From: CAYVBJ01 sp964449075
GTDB lineage: Bacteria > Bacteroidota > Rhodothermia > Balneolales > Balneolaceae
Assembly: GCA_964449075.1 (NCBI GenBank)
Contig: CAYVBJ010000010.1
Span: 1 to 64,000, forward strand
DNA length: 64,000 nt
Reading direction: 5' to 3'
Shown: positions 36,404 through 44,303 of the stretch, in pieces
Position numbering within the stretch: the first letter of the stretch is position 1
How the letters are laid out: every line of letters begins with the position of its first letter
Made by a program: the position numbers and the translations under genes
The notes under the pieces: generated by a model
The model's database searches: none
Told to the model about the DNA's origin: nothing
What the model saw: only the letters and a program-made list of their open reading frames with translations

Positions 36404-37086
36404 TGACCTATGCCGATTTTATTACTCTGATGATGATATTCTTTATCGTTTTGTACACCTTTACACCTGGTGTGGAAAAAAATAAGTTTACGGCTATCAT
36501 CGGCGCTTTCCAGGGGAAAAGAGGCGTACTTGAGTATGAATCTGTTTTTAGTGATGAATCACTTCAAATAGATATTCAGCGTGCAAAAAACTGGGATGAA
36601 ATGTATCAGAATATTCAGAAAGAGAACCTGGGTGACCAGGTCGAAATTGACATTATTCCGGATGGTGTACGGATCATAATGGGAGAAGCGGCTCTTTTTG
36701 AGACCTACTCTGCAAAATTACTTCCTGAATCACATGATCTGTTGTTAGATATCGCAAAGGGTATCGACCGGTACACCCTTGAAGAAGTAGATGTAATTGA
36801 TATCCAGGGACATACGGATAACCGGCCGATACGTGTAAGCGGAGACCGGAAATATGAGTCCAATTGGGAACTTGGCTCGGGGAGATCACTTTCTGTAATG
36901 CGATTTTTAGAAGAAAATGTCAGCCTGAAACCTGAAAAATTCAGCATCCGGAGTTTCGGTGAATACAGGCCACGTGTGCCTAATACAACTCTGGAGAATA
37001 TGCAACGGAACAGAAGAGTGGAGGTTTTTATCAGGTATGCGCCGATTGAGATTCAAAGGAATGAGAACAAAAGAACAGAATCATAA
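36364..37086 (+). CDS. motB: flagellar motor stator protein MotB
   Basis: A 240-residue stator subunit. The N-terminal helix WLMTYADFITLMMIFFIVLY carries the ion-carrying Asp in YADF. After a plug/linker comes an OmpA-like peptidoglycan-binding domain (DIQGHTDNRPIR; NWELGSGRSLSVMRFL; NRRVEVFI). It overlaps motA by 40 bp, and fliL follows 14 bp downstream. Some residues usual for sodium-type PomB cannot be judged by eye. Confidence 0.92.
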   Translation: MGKSGGKSGGNWLMTYADFITLMMIFFIVLYTFTPGVEKNKFTAIIGAFQGKRGVLEYESVFSDESLQIDIQRAKNWDEMYQNIQKENLGDQVEIDIIPDGVRIIMGEAALFETYSAKLLPESHDLLLDIAKGIDRYTLEEVDVIDIQGHTDNRPIRVSGDRKYESNWELGSGRSLSVMRFLEENVSLKPEKFSIRSFGEYRPRVPNTTLENMQRNRRVEVFIRYAPIEIQRNENKRTES

Positions 37087-37100
37087 ACTGAGGAATTTTT

Positions 37101-37613
37101 ATGACTGAAGAAGAGAAAAAATTAAATGAGTCTGATCTTTCAGAAGAAAAAGATACAGAAACGGGCCCTGGCAAAAGGAATAAATTTTTAAAAATTGGAA
37201 AAATTTTCCTGTTGATAGGAGTAATAGTTGCACAGGGAATTGCTGCTTATGCAATTATTAAAAATAATTATCCTGATATTAAGGAGACAATTGACGGGCT
37301 CAGTGAGAAAGGCGGGGTGTATTATAAAGTTGATAATATTATTATAAATCCTGCGCATTCGGATGGAGAACGGTATTTAATACTATCACTGGCCTTTGAA
37401 ATGAACAATAGCAATGATGTGGCAACGGCTGATAAAATGAGCGTGGAAATTATCGACAGGGTTAATTCACACCTGATACAAAAATCAGCAATCGAATTAA
37501 GTTCTATTGAACAGAGAGAAGTAATAAAAGAAGAGCTGAAAAATGAGGTAAATGATCTTCTCGAAAAAAAAGCGGTACGGAATTTGTTCATTACTAAATA
37601 TGTGATACAGTAA
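37101..37613 (+). CDS. fliL: flagellar basal body-associated protein FliL
   Basis: A 170-residue single-pass protein: acidic cytoplasmic N-terminus, membrane helix near 30-50 (IFLLIGVIVAQGIAAYAII), then a periplasmic domain ending RNLFITKYVIQ. FliL surrounds the stator and stabilises it. A clear GAGGAAT precedes ATG 37101. It links the motAB genes to the fliM-R run. Confidence 0.85.
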   Translation: MTEEEKKLNESDLSEEKDTETGPGKRNKFLKIGKIFLLIGVIVAQGIAAYAIIKNNYPDIKETIDGLSEKGGVYYKVDNIIINPAHSDGERYLILSLAFEMNNSNDVATADKMSVEIIDRVNSHLIQKSAIELSSIEQREVIKEELKNEVNDLLEKKAVRNLFITKYVIQ

Positions 37614-37628
37614 TGAATAAAAAATTGA

Positions 37629-38576
37629 ATGCCGCAAGTAACATATCAAAACGACTCCGGGCCGGATAAATACAGCAGCCAGATAAAGCCGTATGATTTC
37701 AAGCAGCCCAAACTGGTGAGCAAAGAGATTATACGCTCCATGCGCAACATTCACGAAATGTATGCAAGGAATGTAAAACGTGTGTTCGCCAATGTTCTGA
37801 ATCATAATATTGAAGTCAGACTCACGGATGTTGAACAGGTTATCTTTTCAAAATACCTGAATGATATTGACCCTCCTTCGGCAATTTTCCTTTTCAATAT
37901 CGAAGAGCTAGGCGACTGGGCAGTATTACAAATGGAACCTGGGTTTTGCATGTACTGCGTGGAAAGGCAAAGCGGAGGTGGTAAATTTAACCTGGACGAG
38001 AAGAGAATGCTGAGCCGGATCGAAGAGAGAATAATGGGGCGAATTATCGAGAAGTGCTTTAAAGACCTGAGTCATGTCTGGTCGTCATTTTTTCCTTTTA
38101 CAGTTATTAATCATATTTACGAAAGCAAACCTGGAAATATCAGAACAATATCAGCTAACGATCCGGGTATTGTAATCAGGTTTCTGTTCAAGTTTGACAC
38201 TTACCAGGTACCATTTTCACTCTGTTATCCATACGCCCTCCTGAAGGATCAGCTTCTTGGGAACTCTTTTAACCTGGATAAAAACAATTTTGCAGGCGCA
38301 CTCTCATCCATTGAAAAGAAAAACTTTGAAGAGGATCTGAAACAGGCCGATATCACGCTGAGTACAATTCTCGGTGAATCAAATGTACCGCTCAACAAGC
38401 TTATTGGTTTAAAAGAGGGAGACCTGATTATGCTGGATCAGCAAATTGATGAACCTTTGAAAATTAAGGTTAATAACCAGGTGAAGATGAATGGCTACCC
38501 GGGTTCAATGAAAGGTAAAAAAGCAGTAAAGATTTTCAACATCCAAAAAAACAGTAACGATCGTATCGATCTATAA
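37629..38576 (+). CDS. fliM: flagellar motor switch protein FliM (lacking the usual CheY-P-binding N-terminus)
   Basis: A 315-residue C-ring protein. The core YDFKQPKLVSKEIIRSMRNIH (quoted by its first 20 residues: YDFKQPKLVSKEIIRSMRNI), VERQSGGGKFNLDEKRMLSRI and the C-terminal SpoA part (LGESNVPLNKLIGLKEGDLI) are typical. Canonical FliM starts with an EIDALL-type CheY-P-binding helix; here residues 1-22 (MPQVTYQNDSGPDKYSSQIK) show none. The open frame cannot be extended to include one. FliM bridges FliG and FliN. Confidence 0.92.
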   Translation: MPQVTYQNDSGPDKYSSQIKPYDFKQPKLVSKEIIRSMRNIHEMYARNVKRVFANVLNHNIEVRLTDVEQVIFSKYLNDIDPPSAIFLFNIEELGDWAVLQMEPGFCMYCVERQSGGGKFNLDEKRMLSRIEERIMGRIIEKCFKDLSHVWSSFFPFTVINHIYESKPGNIRTISANDPGIVIRFLFKFDTYQVPFSLCYPYALLKDQLLGNSFNLDKNNFAGALSSIEKKNFEEDLKQADITLSTILGESNVPLNKLIGLKEGDLIMLDQQIDEPLKIKVNNQVKMNGYPGSMKGKKAVKIFNIQKNSNDRIDL

Positions 38577-38594
38577 TAAAGCAAACGTGTAACC

Positions 38595-39572
38595 ATGGAA
38601 AATTGGAGAAAAGCAATACAAAATTTTAAACCGGCAGTGGAATATCTGCTGGGAGAAATATCGGGATCTGAGGTCGGTCTGGATCTTCAGAATCAGACAA
38701 TGGCAAATGTTAAAGAGACTACGGAATCGTTTCATGAATTTAAAATTTATAAGACCATTGAAGAAAAATTTCAGGTTGAAGCACTGATTGGTTTTAAAGG
38801 CAACTGGACCGCTTTATTCTCTGATTTAAAAGCACAGTTGCCCGATCAGGAAGAATCTGAAACGGAAAAAATGGTTTACCGGGAAATCACGGATACTCTA
38901 TCCGGCCTGGTAGCTGAATCTCTTGAAAATACAGGGATAGAACTGCGTATCGATCCTTTTTCAGAGATTTCAAGTGAGAAAGTTAAAACTGTTCTGAATC
39001 TTCAGAAATATGTGGTTTCCGTGTTTCATTTGAATACGACTGAGCAGAAAGATTCAGAACATCTGGAACTTGTGTTTGCTATCTCAATTCCGAACGAACA
39101 GATTGTGAGCGAAATAATGGAAAAATGGGGCGGATCTAATCAGGTCACTACCCCTGATTTTTTGGAGGTTTTATTAAACGTAGCCAAAAACATGAATTCG
39201 ATTGCGAACCGACAAGATAATGAAGGCAGTGCCAGATTCAGAAATGATGAAGGGACAAATGTTGAATTTGAACCATTTGATAAGTCTCAGGATGTGAAAA
39301 ACAGAAGAGAAGTACGAAATATAGATATGCTGAAAGATGTCGAAATGCAGGTATCTGTTGAATTGGGAAGGAAAAAAATGCCGCTGGGAAAAATCCTGCA
39401 ACTGATGAAAGGATCCGTAATCGAACTTGAAAAACTTGCCGGTGAGCCGGTAGATATTCTTGTAAACGGGCGCTGCATTGCCATGGGCGATGTTGTTGTA
39501 ATTGATGAACATTTTGGTGTTCGGATTACAAGATTGATGGCTGCACATGAATCAATGAAAAAAGTTTCCTGA
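38595..39572 (+). CDS. fliN: flagellar motor switch protein FliN/FliY with large N-terminal region
   Basis: A 325-residue protein. The last ~80 residues are a standard FliN SpoA domain (MQVSVELGRKKMPLGKILQL; EPVDILVNGRCIAMGDVVVI). Residues about 1-215 are extra; a stretch near 95-125 (YREITDTLSGLVAESLENTG) resembles CheC/CheX-like phosphatase helices, though Asp replaces the catalytic Asn. This is the FliY type of architecture known in Firmicutes and others, where the N-terminal part dephosphorylates CheY-P. Residues 216-240 look like a linker. Confidence 0.82.
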   Translation: MENWRKAIQNFKPAVEYLLGEISGSEVGLDLQNQTMANVKETTESFHEFKIYKTIEEKFQVEALIGFKGNWTALFSDLKAQLPDQEESETEKMVYREITDTLSGLVAESLENTGIELRIDPFSEISSEKVKTVLNLQKYVVSVFHLNTTEQKDSEHLELVFAISIPNEQIVSEIMEKWGGSNQVTTPDFLEVLLNVAKNMNSIANRQDNEGSARFRNDEGTNVEFEPFDKSQDVKNRREVRNIDMLKDVEMQVSVELGRKKMPLGKILQLMKGSVIELEKLAGEPVDILVNGRCIAMGDVVVIDEHFGVRITRLMAAHESMKKVS

Positions 39573-39573
39573 T

Positions 39574-40179
39574 ATGGATTTTGATAAATTTGGAAAACAA
39601 CTGAAAAGCAATCCGCGTAAAACACTGCGATTTGTAGCCGGTTTTTCAGTTACCCTGATTGTTCTCTGGTTACTTGTTCTGATGCAGACGAACTCCTGGA
39701 AAAACGAGGGTTATGTAGATATACAAAAAATTGAGGAAATCTCAGGGAACTCAGCTCTTCAAAAAGATGGAGAATCAAAAAATGAATCAAGTCTGTCCGT
39801 AACAGAACAAAGATCCTCGGCGCCGGGATACGGAACAGTTTTTTTCCTGCTGCTTGCCGTTGGCAGCGCCTACTATTTCCTGAATCATAAGAATAAAAAG
39901 AGTCCGCAGGATAAAACTTCAGCAAATCTTGAGATACTTGAATCCATACCTGTTCCAGGTGGAAATAACCTGGTTATGATCGGAGTAAATGATGAATGCT
40001 GGATAATGAGTTCAGGTGAATCAGGGTTGGAAATACTGAAGGTATTAAGCAGATCGGAATGGAAGCAGATAGATCTGGCTGAAAAGAAAAAACCTCTTCA
40101 AAAAACTCTTTTTGCAGATCTTTTAAAAGGTCTGCAAAGAAACGGGCAGGTCGTGAACGGTTCAGACAGGAAAAACTAA
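39574..40179 (+). CDS. fliO: flagellar export apparatus protein FliO
   Basis: A 201-residue FliO-like protein: hydrophobic segment near 21-40 (RFVAGFSVTLIVLWLLVLM), linker, a second hydrophobic segment near 88-105 (GTVFFLLLAVGSAYYFL), then the cytoplasmic FliO domain (LEILESIPVPGGNNLVMIGV). FliO helps FliP assemble. Two hydrophobic segments are more than most FliO have; the first may be a cleaved signal. It overlaps fliP by one base (TAATG). Confidence 0.85.
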   Translation: MDFDKFGKQLKSNPRKTLRFVAGFSVTLIVLWLLVLMQTNSWKNEGYVDIQKIEEISGNSALQKDGESKNESSLSVTEQRSSAPGYGTVFFLLLAVGSAYYFLNHKNKKSPQDKTSANLEILESIPVPGGNNLVMIGVNDECWIMSSGESGLEILKVLSRSEWKQIDLAEKKKPLQKTLFADLLKGLQRNGQVVNGSDRKN

Positions 40180-41021
40180 TGAGAACAAAAAAAGTGACTG
40201 AACGTACCGGGTTGAGTTTTGCTGAACTATCTGAAGCAGCATACCGGAAGGTGCCTGTTAAAATTATTAAATCAATAGGCCTTCTGATATTTTTATCAGG
40301 TTTTGTGCTTATCATTTTTCCTGCAGAGAGTATTGCCCAGTCAGCCGCGCAAGCTCAAACCGGAGTCAACATCAATATAGGAGGAGATGTAGAAGATTTC
40401 TCAGTAGCCATTCAGGCACTGATTCTTTTAACGGTACTATCTTTTGGACCGGCCATAGTTACAATGATGACAAGCTTTACAAGGATTATCGTTGTTTTTT
40501 TCTTTCTAAGAATGGGTCTTGGTACTCAACAATCTCCACCCAACCAGGTTTTGCTGGGACTGGCACTTTTTATGACCATATTTATTATGGCACCTGCGTT
40601 TAACGAAATTAATACCTTTGCGATAGAACCTTATGTTGAAGAGGAGATCACCCAGACGGAAGCATTAGCAAGAGCAGCTCTCCCTTTGAAAGAGTTTATG
40701 GTAAATCAGACCCGCGAAAAAGATCTGCTTATGTTTATGGATCTTGGAAATATAGACCCGGTTGCCGGCCTGGATGAATTACCAATCTATGTTGTTGTGC
40801 CCGCTTTTGTGATCAGCGAACTTAGAATTGCTTTTCAAATCGGGTTCCTGATTTACCTTCCTTTTATGGTCATAGATCTTGTTGTAGCCTCTATTCTGTT
40901 ATCGATGGGTATTCTGTTTCTCCCGCCCGTCCTTGTATCGTTACCTTTTAAAATACTTGTTTTCGTTTTAACGGATGGATGGTTTCTACTCGTGGAATCA
41001 ATGATCAGAAGTTTTAATTAA
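40179..41021 (+). CDS. fliP: flagellar type III export protein FliP
   Basis: A 280-residue core export-gate protein. An extended N-terminus (about 1-30) precedes a signal-like hydrophobic segment ending near AQSAAQAQ, then FliP helices with SFGPAIVTMMTSFTRIIVVF, FVISELRIAFQIGFLIYLPF and the MGILFLPPVLVSLPFK hallmark. FliP5, FliQ4 and FliR1 form the export pore. Confidence 0.95.
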   Translation: MRTKKVTERTGLSFAELSEAAYRKVPVKIIKSIGLLIFLSGFVLIIFPAESIAQSAAQAQTGVNINIGGDVEDFSVAIQALILLTVLSFGPAIVTMMTSFTRIIVVFFFLRMGLGTQQSPPNQVLLGLALFMTIFIMAPAFNEINTFAIEPYVEEEITQTEALARAALPLKEFMVNQTREKDLLMFMDLGNIDPVAGLDELPIYVVVPAFVISELRIAFQIGFLIYLPFMVIDLVVASILLSMGILFLPPVLVSLPFKILVFVLTDGWFLLVESMIRSFN

Positions 41022-41022
41022 T

Positions 41023-41292
41023 ATGAATTCAGAAGTCGGCTTATTTTGGTTGCAGGAGGCGCTGACTGCCATGGTGGTTTTAGCAGGCCCAATACTCGCC
41101 GGAGCATTAATTATCGGGCTGGTTGTTGCTCTATTTCAGGCAGTCACAACCATACAAGAGATGACCCTCGCTTACGTACCAAAAATGCTGGTAGTTGTAG
41201 TGATGCTATTTTTCCTGTTTGGTTTTATGCTTGAATATACTGTCGATTTCATGGAACGCATATTTGCTTTTATTGCTACAATAAATGAGTAA
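41023..41292 (+). CDS. fliQ: flagellar type III export protein FliQ
   Basis: An 89-residue two-helix export-gate subunit. GPILAGALIIGLVVALFQAV and TTIQEMTLAYVPKMLVVV are diagnostic. It is 1 bp after fliP. About 100 bp separate it from fliR. Confidence 0.95.
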   Translation: MNSEVGLFWLQEALTAMVVLAGPILAGALIIGLVVALFQAVTTIQEMTLAYVPKMLVVVVMLFFLFGFMLEYTVDFMERIFAFIATINE

Positions 41293-41393
41293 GACAGAAT
41301 CACGCGTTGCAGAATCGATCTTATTTTTTAACATGCATTTTAAACGATGTCTGAAAAACAGGAAAGTAAAAAAGAATAATTCGGGAATATCAG

Positions 41394-42170
41394 ATGGAGC
41401 TACTTAATGTTGAAATTATTCTGACCTCCTTTCTTATATTTGTGAGAGTAGGTGCCCTGATGGCCACAGCCCCGTTTTTCAGTAATGGTTCCATACCTGT
41501 TCAGGTGAAAGTTTTTTTATCACTCGTTCTTGCAGTAATGCTATTTCCCGTAATACCGGTCCAAGATATGGGTATCCCGGTTGATGCAAATATGCTTCAG
41601 ATTGTTGTAGCTGTTATAAAAGAGTTACTTGTTGGAGTAGCCCTCGGTCTAACGGGACAAATTCTTTTTGCATCTCTTCAAATTGCCGGCGAACTGATGA
41701 GTCTCAATATTGGAATTGCTTTTGCGAGCTTAATTGACCCGGTAAACCAAACTCAGCAGTCTATTATTGGTCAGCTTTTCGTATTGCTTGGCACATTTAT
41801 CTTTATAAGCACCGGTGGTGACGGTTATTATATACGTGCACTGGCCCACAGTTTTGATATTGTTCCGGTTGGCACGGTTGCAGCACACGCAGCTGCACCT
41901 GTTTTTATCGACCTGGCCACGCGTCTATTTGTAACAGGAGTACAAATTGCATCTCCGTTTATCATCGTTCTCTTTCTGATGGATCTTTCATTTGCCATAT
42001 TTGCCAGGATAATGCCGCAGGCGAATGTCTTTTTTATCGCGCTCCCGCTAAAGGTCGGGGTCGGATTTGTTCTGCTTTTATGGGTATTGCCTTTCGCTCC
42101 AACAGCTTTTGATATGATTTTTACTCAGATATGGGATTCACTTGCTAAAGTAATGGAGGCCATTGGATAG
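41394..42170 (+). CDS. fliR: flagellar type III export protein FliR
   Basis: A 258-residue polytopic export-gate protein with about six helices: FLIFVRVGALMATAPFF, VKVFLSLVLAVMLFPVIP, LLVGVALGLTGQILFASLQI and GVGFVLLLWVLPF among others. It is the last gene of the motA-fliR run. It is not followed by flhB, which is on the other strand at 47778-48848. Confidence 0.95.
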   Translation: MELLNVEIILTSFLIFVRVGALMATAPFFSNGSIPVQVKVFLSLVLAVMLFPVIPVQDMGIPVDANMLQIVVAVIKELLVGVALGLTGQILFASLQIAGELMSLNIGIAFASLIDPVNQTQQSIIGQLFVLLGTFIFISTGGDGYYIRALAHSFDIVPVGTVAAHAAAPVFIDLATRLFVTGVQIASPFIIVLFLMDLSFAIFARIMPQANVFFIALPLKVGVGFVLLLWVLPFAPTAFDMIFTQIWDSLAKVMEAIG

Positions 42171-42198
42171 GCTGGATATTAAAGAAGTAGCTGAATCT

Positions 42199-42618
42199 TC
42201 AAGCCGAAGGGTTCAGTAAATTGATCAGCTTTCGATTGCGATCGAGCCGGTAGATATCGAAATCGCTATCCAGTGAGATAATATTTTTAAGCTGTAATAT
42301 TTCAGCTGCCTGCAGGAGGGAAGCATCAGCTAAATCGGCCGGAAGTTCTTCATATTTTTTCATAATAGCATGTATCCGGGCAAGTTCCCACTGTTCTGTA
42401 TTATGGAGTTCTATTCCGCCATCGTAAATCCAGGAGAGAAAGTCGAGACGAACCTCTGAATTGAAATCAAGCATGTATGAGGCTTCAGTCACAACAGGCC
42501 ACGTGGTAATTAAGCGGCCTTCATACGTTTCCATGAAACGATATACAATCCGGTGATATTGATCACTTCGGTCAAAGAGAGCGATAATCGGACCTGCATC
42601 AATCAGAGCGCTTTTCAC
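42199..42618 (-). CDS. PIN-domain toxin (VapC-type)
   Basis: A 139-residue PIN-domain RNase. The first acidic residue is in ALIDAGPIIALFDRSDQYH, the second in the TEASYML region and the third in DASLLQAAEIL, with a final SLDSDFDIYR (the usual DxDF). Start placed at GTG 42618 because the frame from 42672 overlaps the antitoxin widely and VapC proteins start directly before this strand. The antitoxin stop lies 20 bp inside its start, a normal coupled arrangement. Confidence 0.85.
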   Translation of the reverse strand: MKSALIDAGPIIALFDRSDQYHRIVYRFMETYEGRLITTWPVVTEASYMLDFNSEVRLDFLSWIYDGGIELHNTEQWELARIHAIMKKYEELPADLADASLLQAAEILQLKNIISLDSDFDIYRLDRNRKLINLLNPSA

Positions 42619-42847
42619 GAATTTTAGCTTTAATTTCTGATTTGTAGGATACAGAACGGTTATGATCGCCACTGCCGTGCTTGCCGAAATACTTTTTACC
42701 GGTTAGGAATGGTTGATTGTATGTTTTTTCTTTTGCCATATATTCTACCAGTGCTTCTTTGATGATTTCGGAACGGGAAACATTTTTTTGATTTGACAAA
42801 ACTTCCAGCTCATGTTCAATTTTTTTTGGCAACCTTACCGATCTCAT
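42599..42847 (-). CDS. ribbon-helix-helix antitoxin (CopG/VapB-type)
   Basis: An 82-residue protein whose N-terminus is a CopG/Arc-type ribbon-helix-helix: RSVRLPKKIEHELEVLS, then NVSRSEIIKEALVEYMA. The C-terminal half is basic and unstructured and would bind the toxin. Such antitoxins repress their own promoter, expected just upstream (42848-42900). Located in the middle of the flagellar region. Confidence 0.85.
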   Translation of the reverse strand: MRSVRLPKKIEHELEVLSNQKNVSRSEIIKEALVEYMAKEKTYNQPFLTGKKYFGKHGSGDHNRSVSYKSEIKAKIREKRSD

Positions 42848-43063
42848 TGCGTGGGATAATTTTCAGTAAATTAATTGTTGTACAAAATGTATTACTTTTG
42901 TAAAGAAAAATCAAGGTATTTTAAGAATTAGTCTGCTTTAAGGAATTGCTTTGTCAATGCTCAAATGTGAGAGGAATAGATTAGCAAACAATAGCTGAGC
43001 CCATCAAAATATCTTGCAGACGCCCCCGGAGCCGAACTTGACTTTAAAACTTAAACTCCGGGA

Positions 43064-43980
43064 TTAGTATTGAGCAATCTCGTTTTGTAAGGTAGAGCGA
43101 AGTTGCAGCAGTAGTTTCCCAACAATTTGAGATATCCGGGCTTCTGTCAGACCCATTAGAAGTGCAATTTCTTNNNNNNNNNNNNNNNNNNNNNNNNNNN
43201 NNNNNNNNNNNNNNNNNNNNNNNNNNNNNNNNNNNNNNNNNNNNNNNNNNNNNNNNNNNNNNNNNNNNNNNNNCCAACAATTTGAGATATCCGGGCTTCT
43301 GTCAGACCCATTAGAAGTGCAATTTCTTTTAATGTGAGGTCTTCATAATAGTAAAGTGCAAGAATGAGCCTTTCTCTCTCCTTGAATTGATTGATAGCCA
43401 TCTTAATTTGTTTCGACATACTCTCTTTCTCAAGGTTTGAATCAGGTTGTTCAGAGGCACTGTTCTCAAGCTGATCTAAAACCGGCTGGTCAGATTCATG
43501 CGAATGAACAGTCTGATCAAGTGACAGTACAGCTCTTTGCTGTACATTACTTAGCAAGTTTTGGTAGTTCTCCAGGCTCATATCCATTTTTTCAGCTACC
43601 TCTTCGTCATCCGGCTGCCGCCCCAGTTCCTGCTGAAGCTGATCAATAACTTCCTGCGCTTTTCCAAATTGTGTCCGGTCAGTTCTTGGAAGCTGGTCGA
43701 TAGACCTGAGATAATCGATGATATTCCCTCGAATTCTGTAGTAGGCAAACGTATTAAATTGAGTCTCTTTGGTACAGTCATAATTTTCAAGTGCCTGCAG
43801 CAATCCCATAATTCCGGCGCTTTCAATATCTTCATATTGCGACAAAGCTGTTTCCGGCCTGCGAACCTTTCCTATGATGCTCTTTACCAATGGCATTGCT
43901 TCCGTAATAATGGCACTTCGTAAAGCCGAAGTCGGCTCCTCGCAGTATGAATCGACCAATTCCTGGAGTGATAATTTCAT
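43064..43980 (-). CDS. fliA: flagellar sigma factor FliA (sigma-28), interrupted by an assembly gap
   Basis: Sigma-28 that transcribes late flagellar genes such as motAB. Region 2 is visible (DIESAGIMGLLQALENYD; FNTFAYYRIRGNIIDYLRS), then PRTDRTQF, and region 4 (YYYEDLTLKEIALLMGLTEA). The 55 bp at 43119-43173 are repeated exactly at 43274-43328 on either side of 100 N. Collapsing 155 bp joins ARISQIV to GKLLLQLRSTLQNEIAQY and a TAA at 43064-43066, giving about 253 residues, which is a usual FliA length. Its anti-sigma FlgM was not found in the window. Confidence 0.93.
43174..43273. other. 100-N scaffold gap with 55-bp duplicated flanks
   Basis: The 55 bases before the gap equal the 55 bases after it (43119-43173 and 43274-43328). 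As with the gap in the thiolase gene, nothing need be missing. Confidence 0.93.
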
Positions 43981-44049
43981 AGATAATTACTCCATTTATG
44001 GAAATCTCTGTCCGGGGTTACAAAATCGGGATTGTAAGGCATCTTAAAA

Positions 44050-44259
44050 TCAGGTTTGGTGTGTGGAAGCAGTATGATCCGGTTTTGTGTTTGATGTTTC
44101 TTTGATGATATCAATCAGGAAAACAGAAATCCGCGTTGTTATCACCAACACAGAAAACACTATAACACTTTTTAGCATTGATGGCTCAATACCTGACCCT
44201 GAAAATGTTAAAAAAGTAAACAAAAGCAGAGAAATGATTGCGTAGATTCTGACTAACAT
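44050..44259 (-). CDS. small two-helix membrane protein at the flhG position
   Basis: A 69-residue protein with two hydrophobic segments (about 3-20 IYAIISLLLFTFLTF, and 30-50 VIVFSVLVITTRISVFLIDI) and a polar tail. It lies between the flhF-like gene and fliA on the same strand, where flhG (fleN) is found in many flagellar clusters. It shows no relation to FlhG. Function unknown; being co-oriented in the operon supports that it is a gene. Confidence 0.5.
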   Translation of the reverse strand: MLVRIYAIISLLLFTFLTFSGSGIEPSMLKSVIVFSVLVITTRISVFLIDIIKETSNTKPDHTASTHQT

Positions 44260-44303
44260 GTATATGGGGTTTTTTGATTATGGTTAAATATAATATCTAT
44301 GAA

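Noticed and set aside
41347..41379. 10-residue frame MSEKQESKKE in the gap between fliQ and fliR, resembling a FlhB N-terminus
   Set aside because: Too short to support a remnant of flhB; an intact flhB is present on the other strand, and chance explains a lysine-rich frame in A-rich DNA.
41873..41884. TGGCACGG TTGC stretch resembling a sigma-54 site in fliR
   Set aside because: Spacing between the halves is 2 bp instead of 5, and it is within a coding region.
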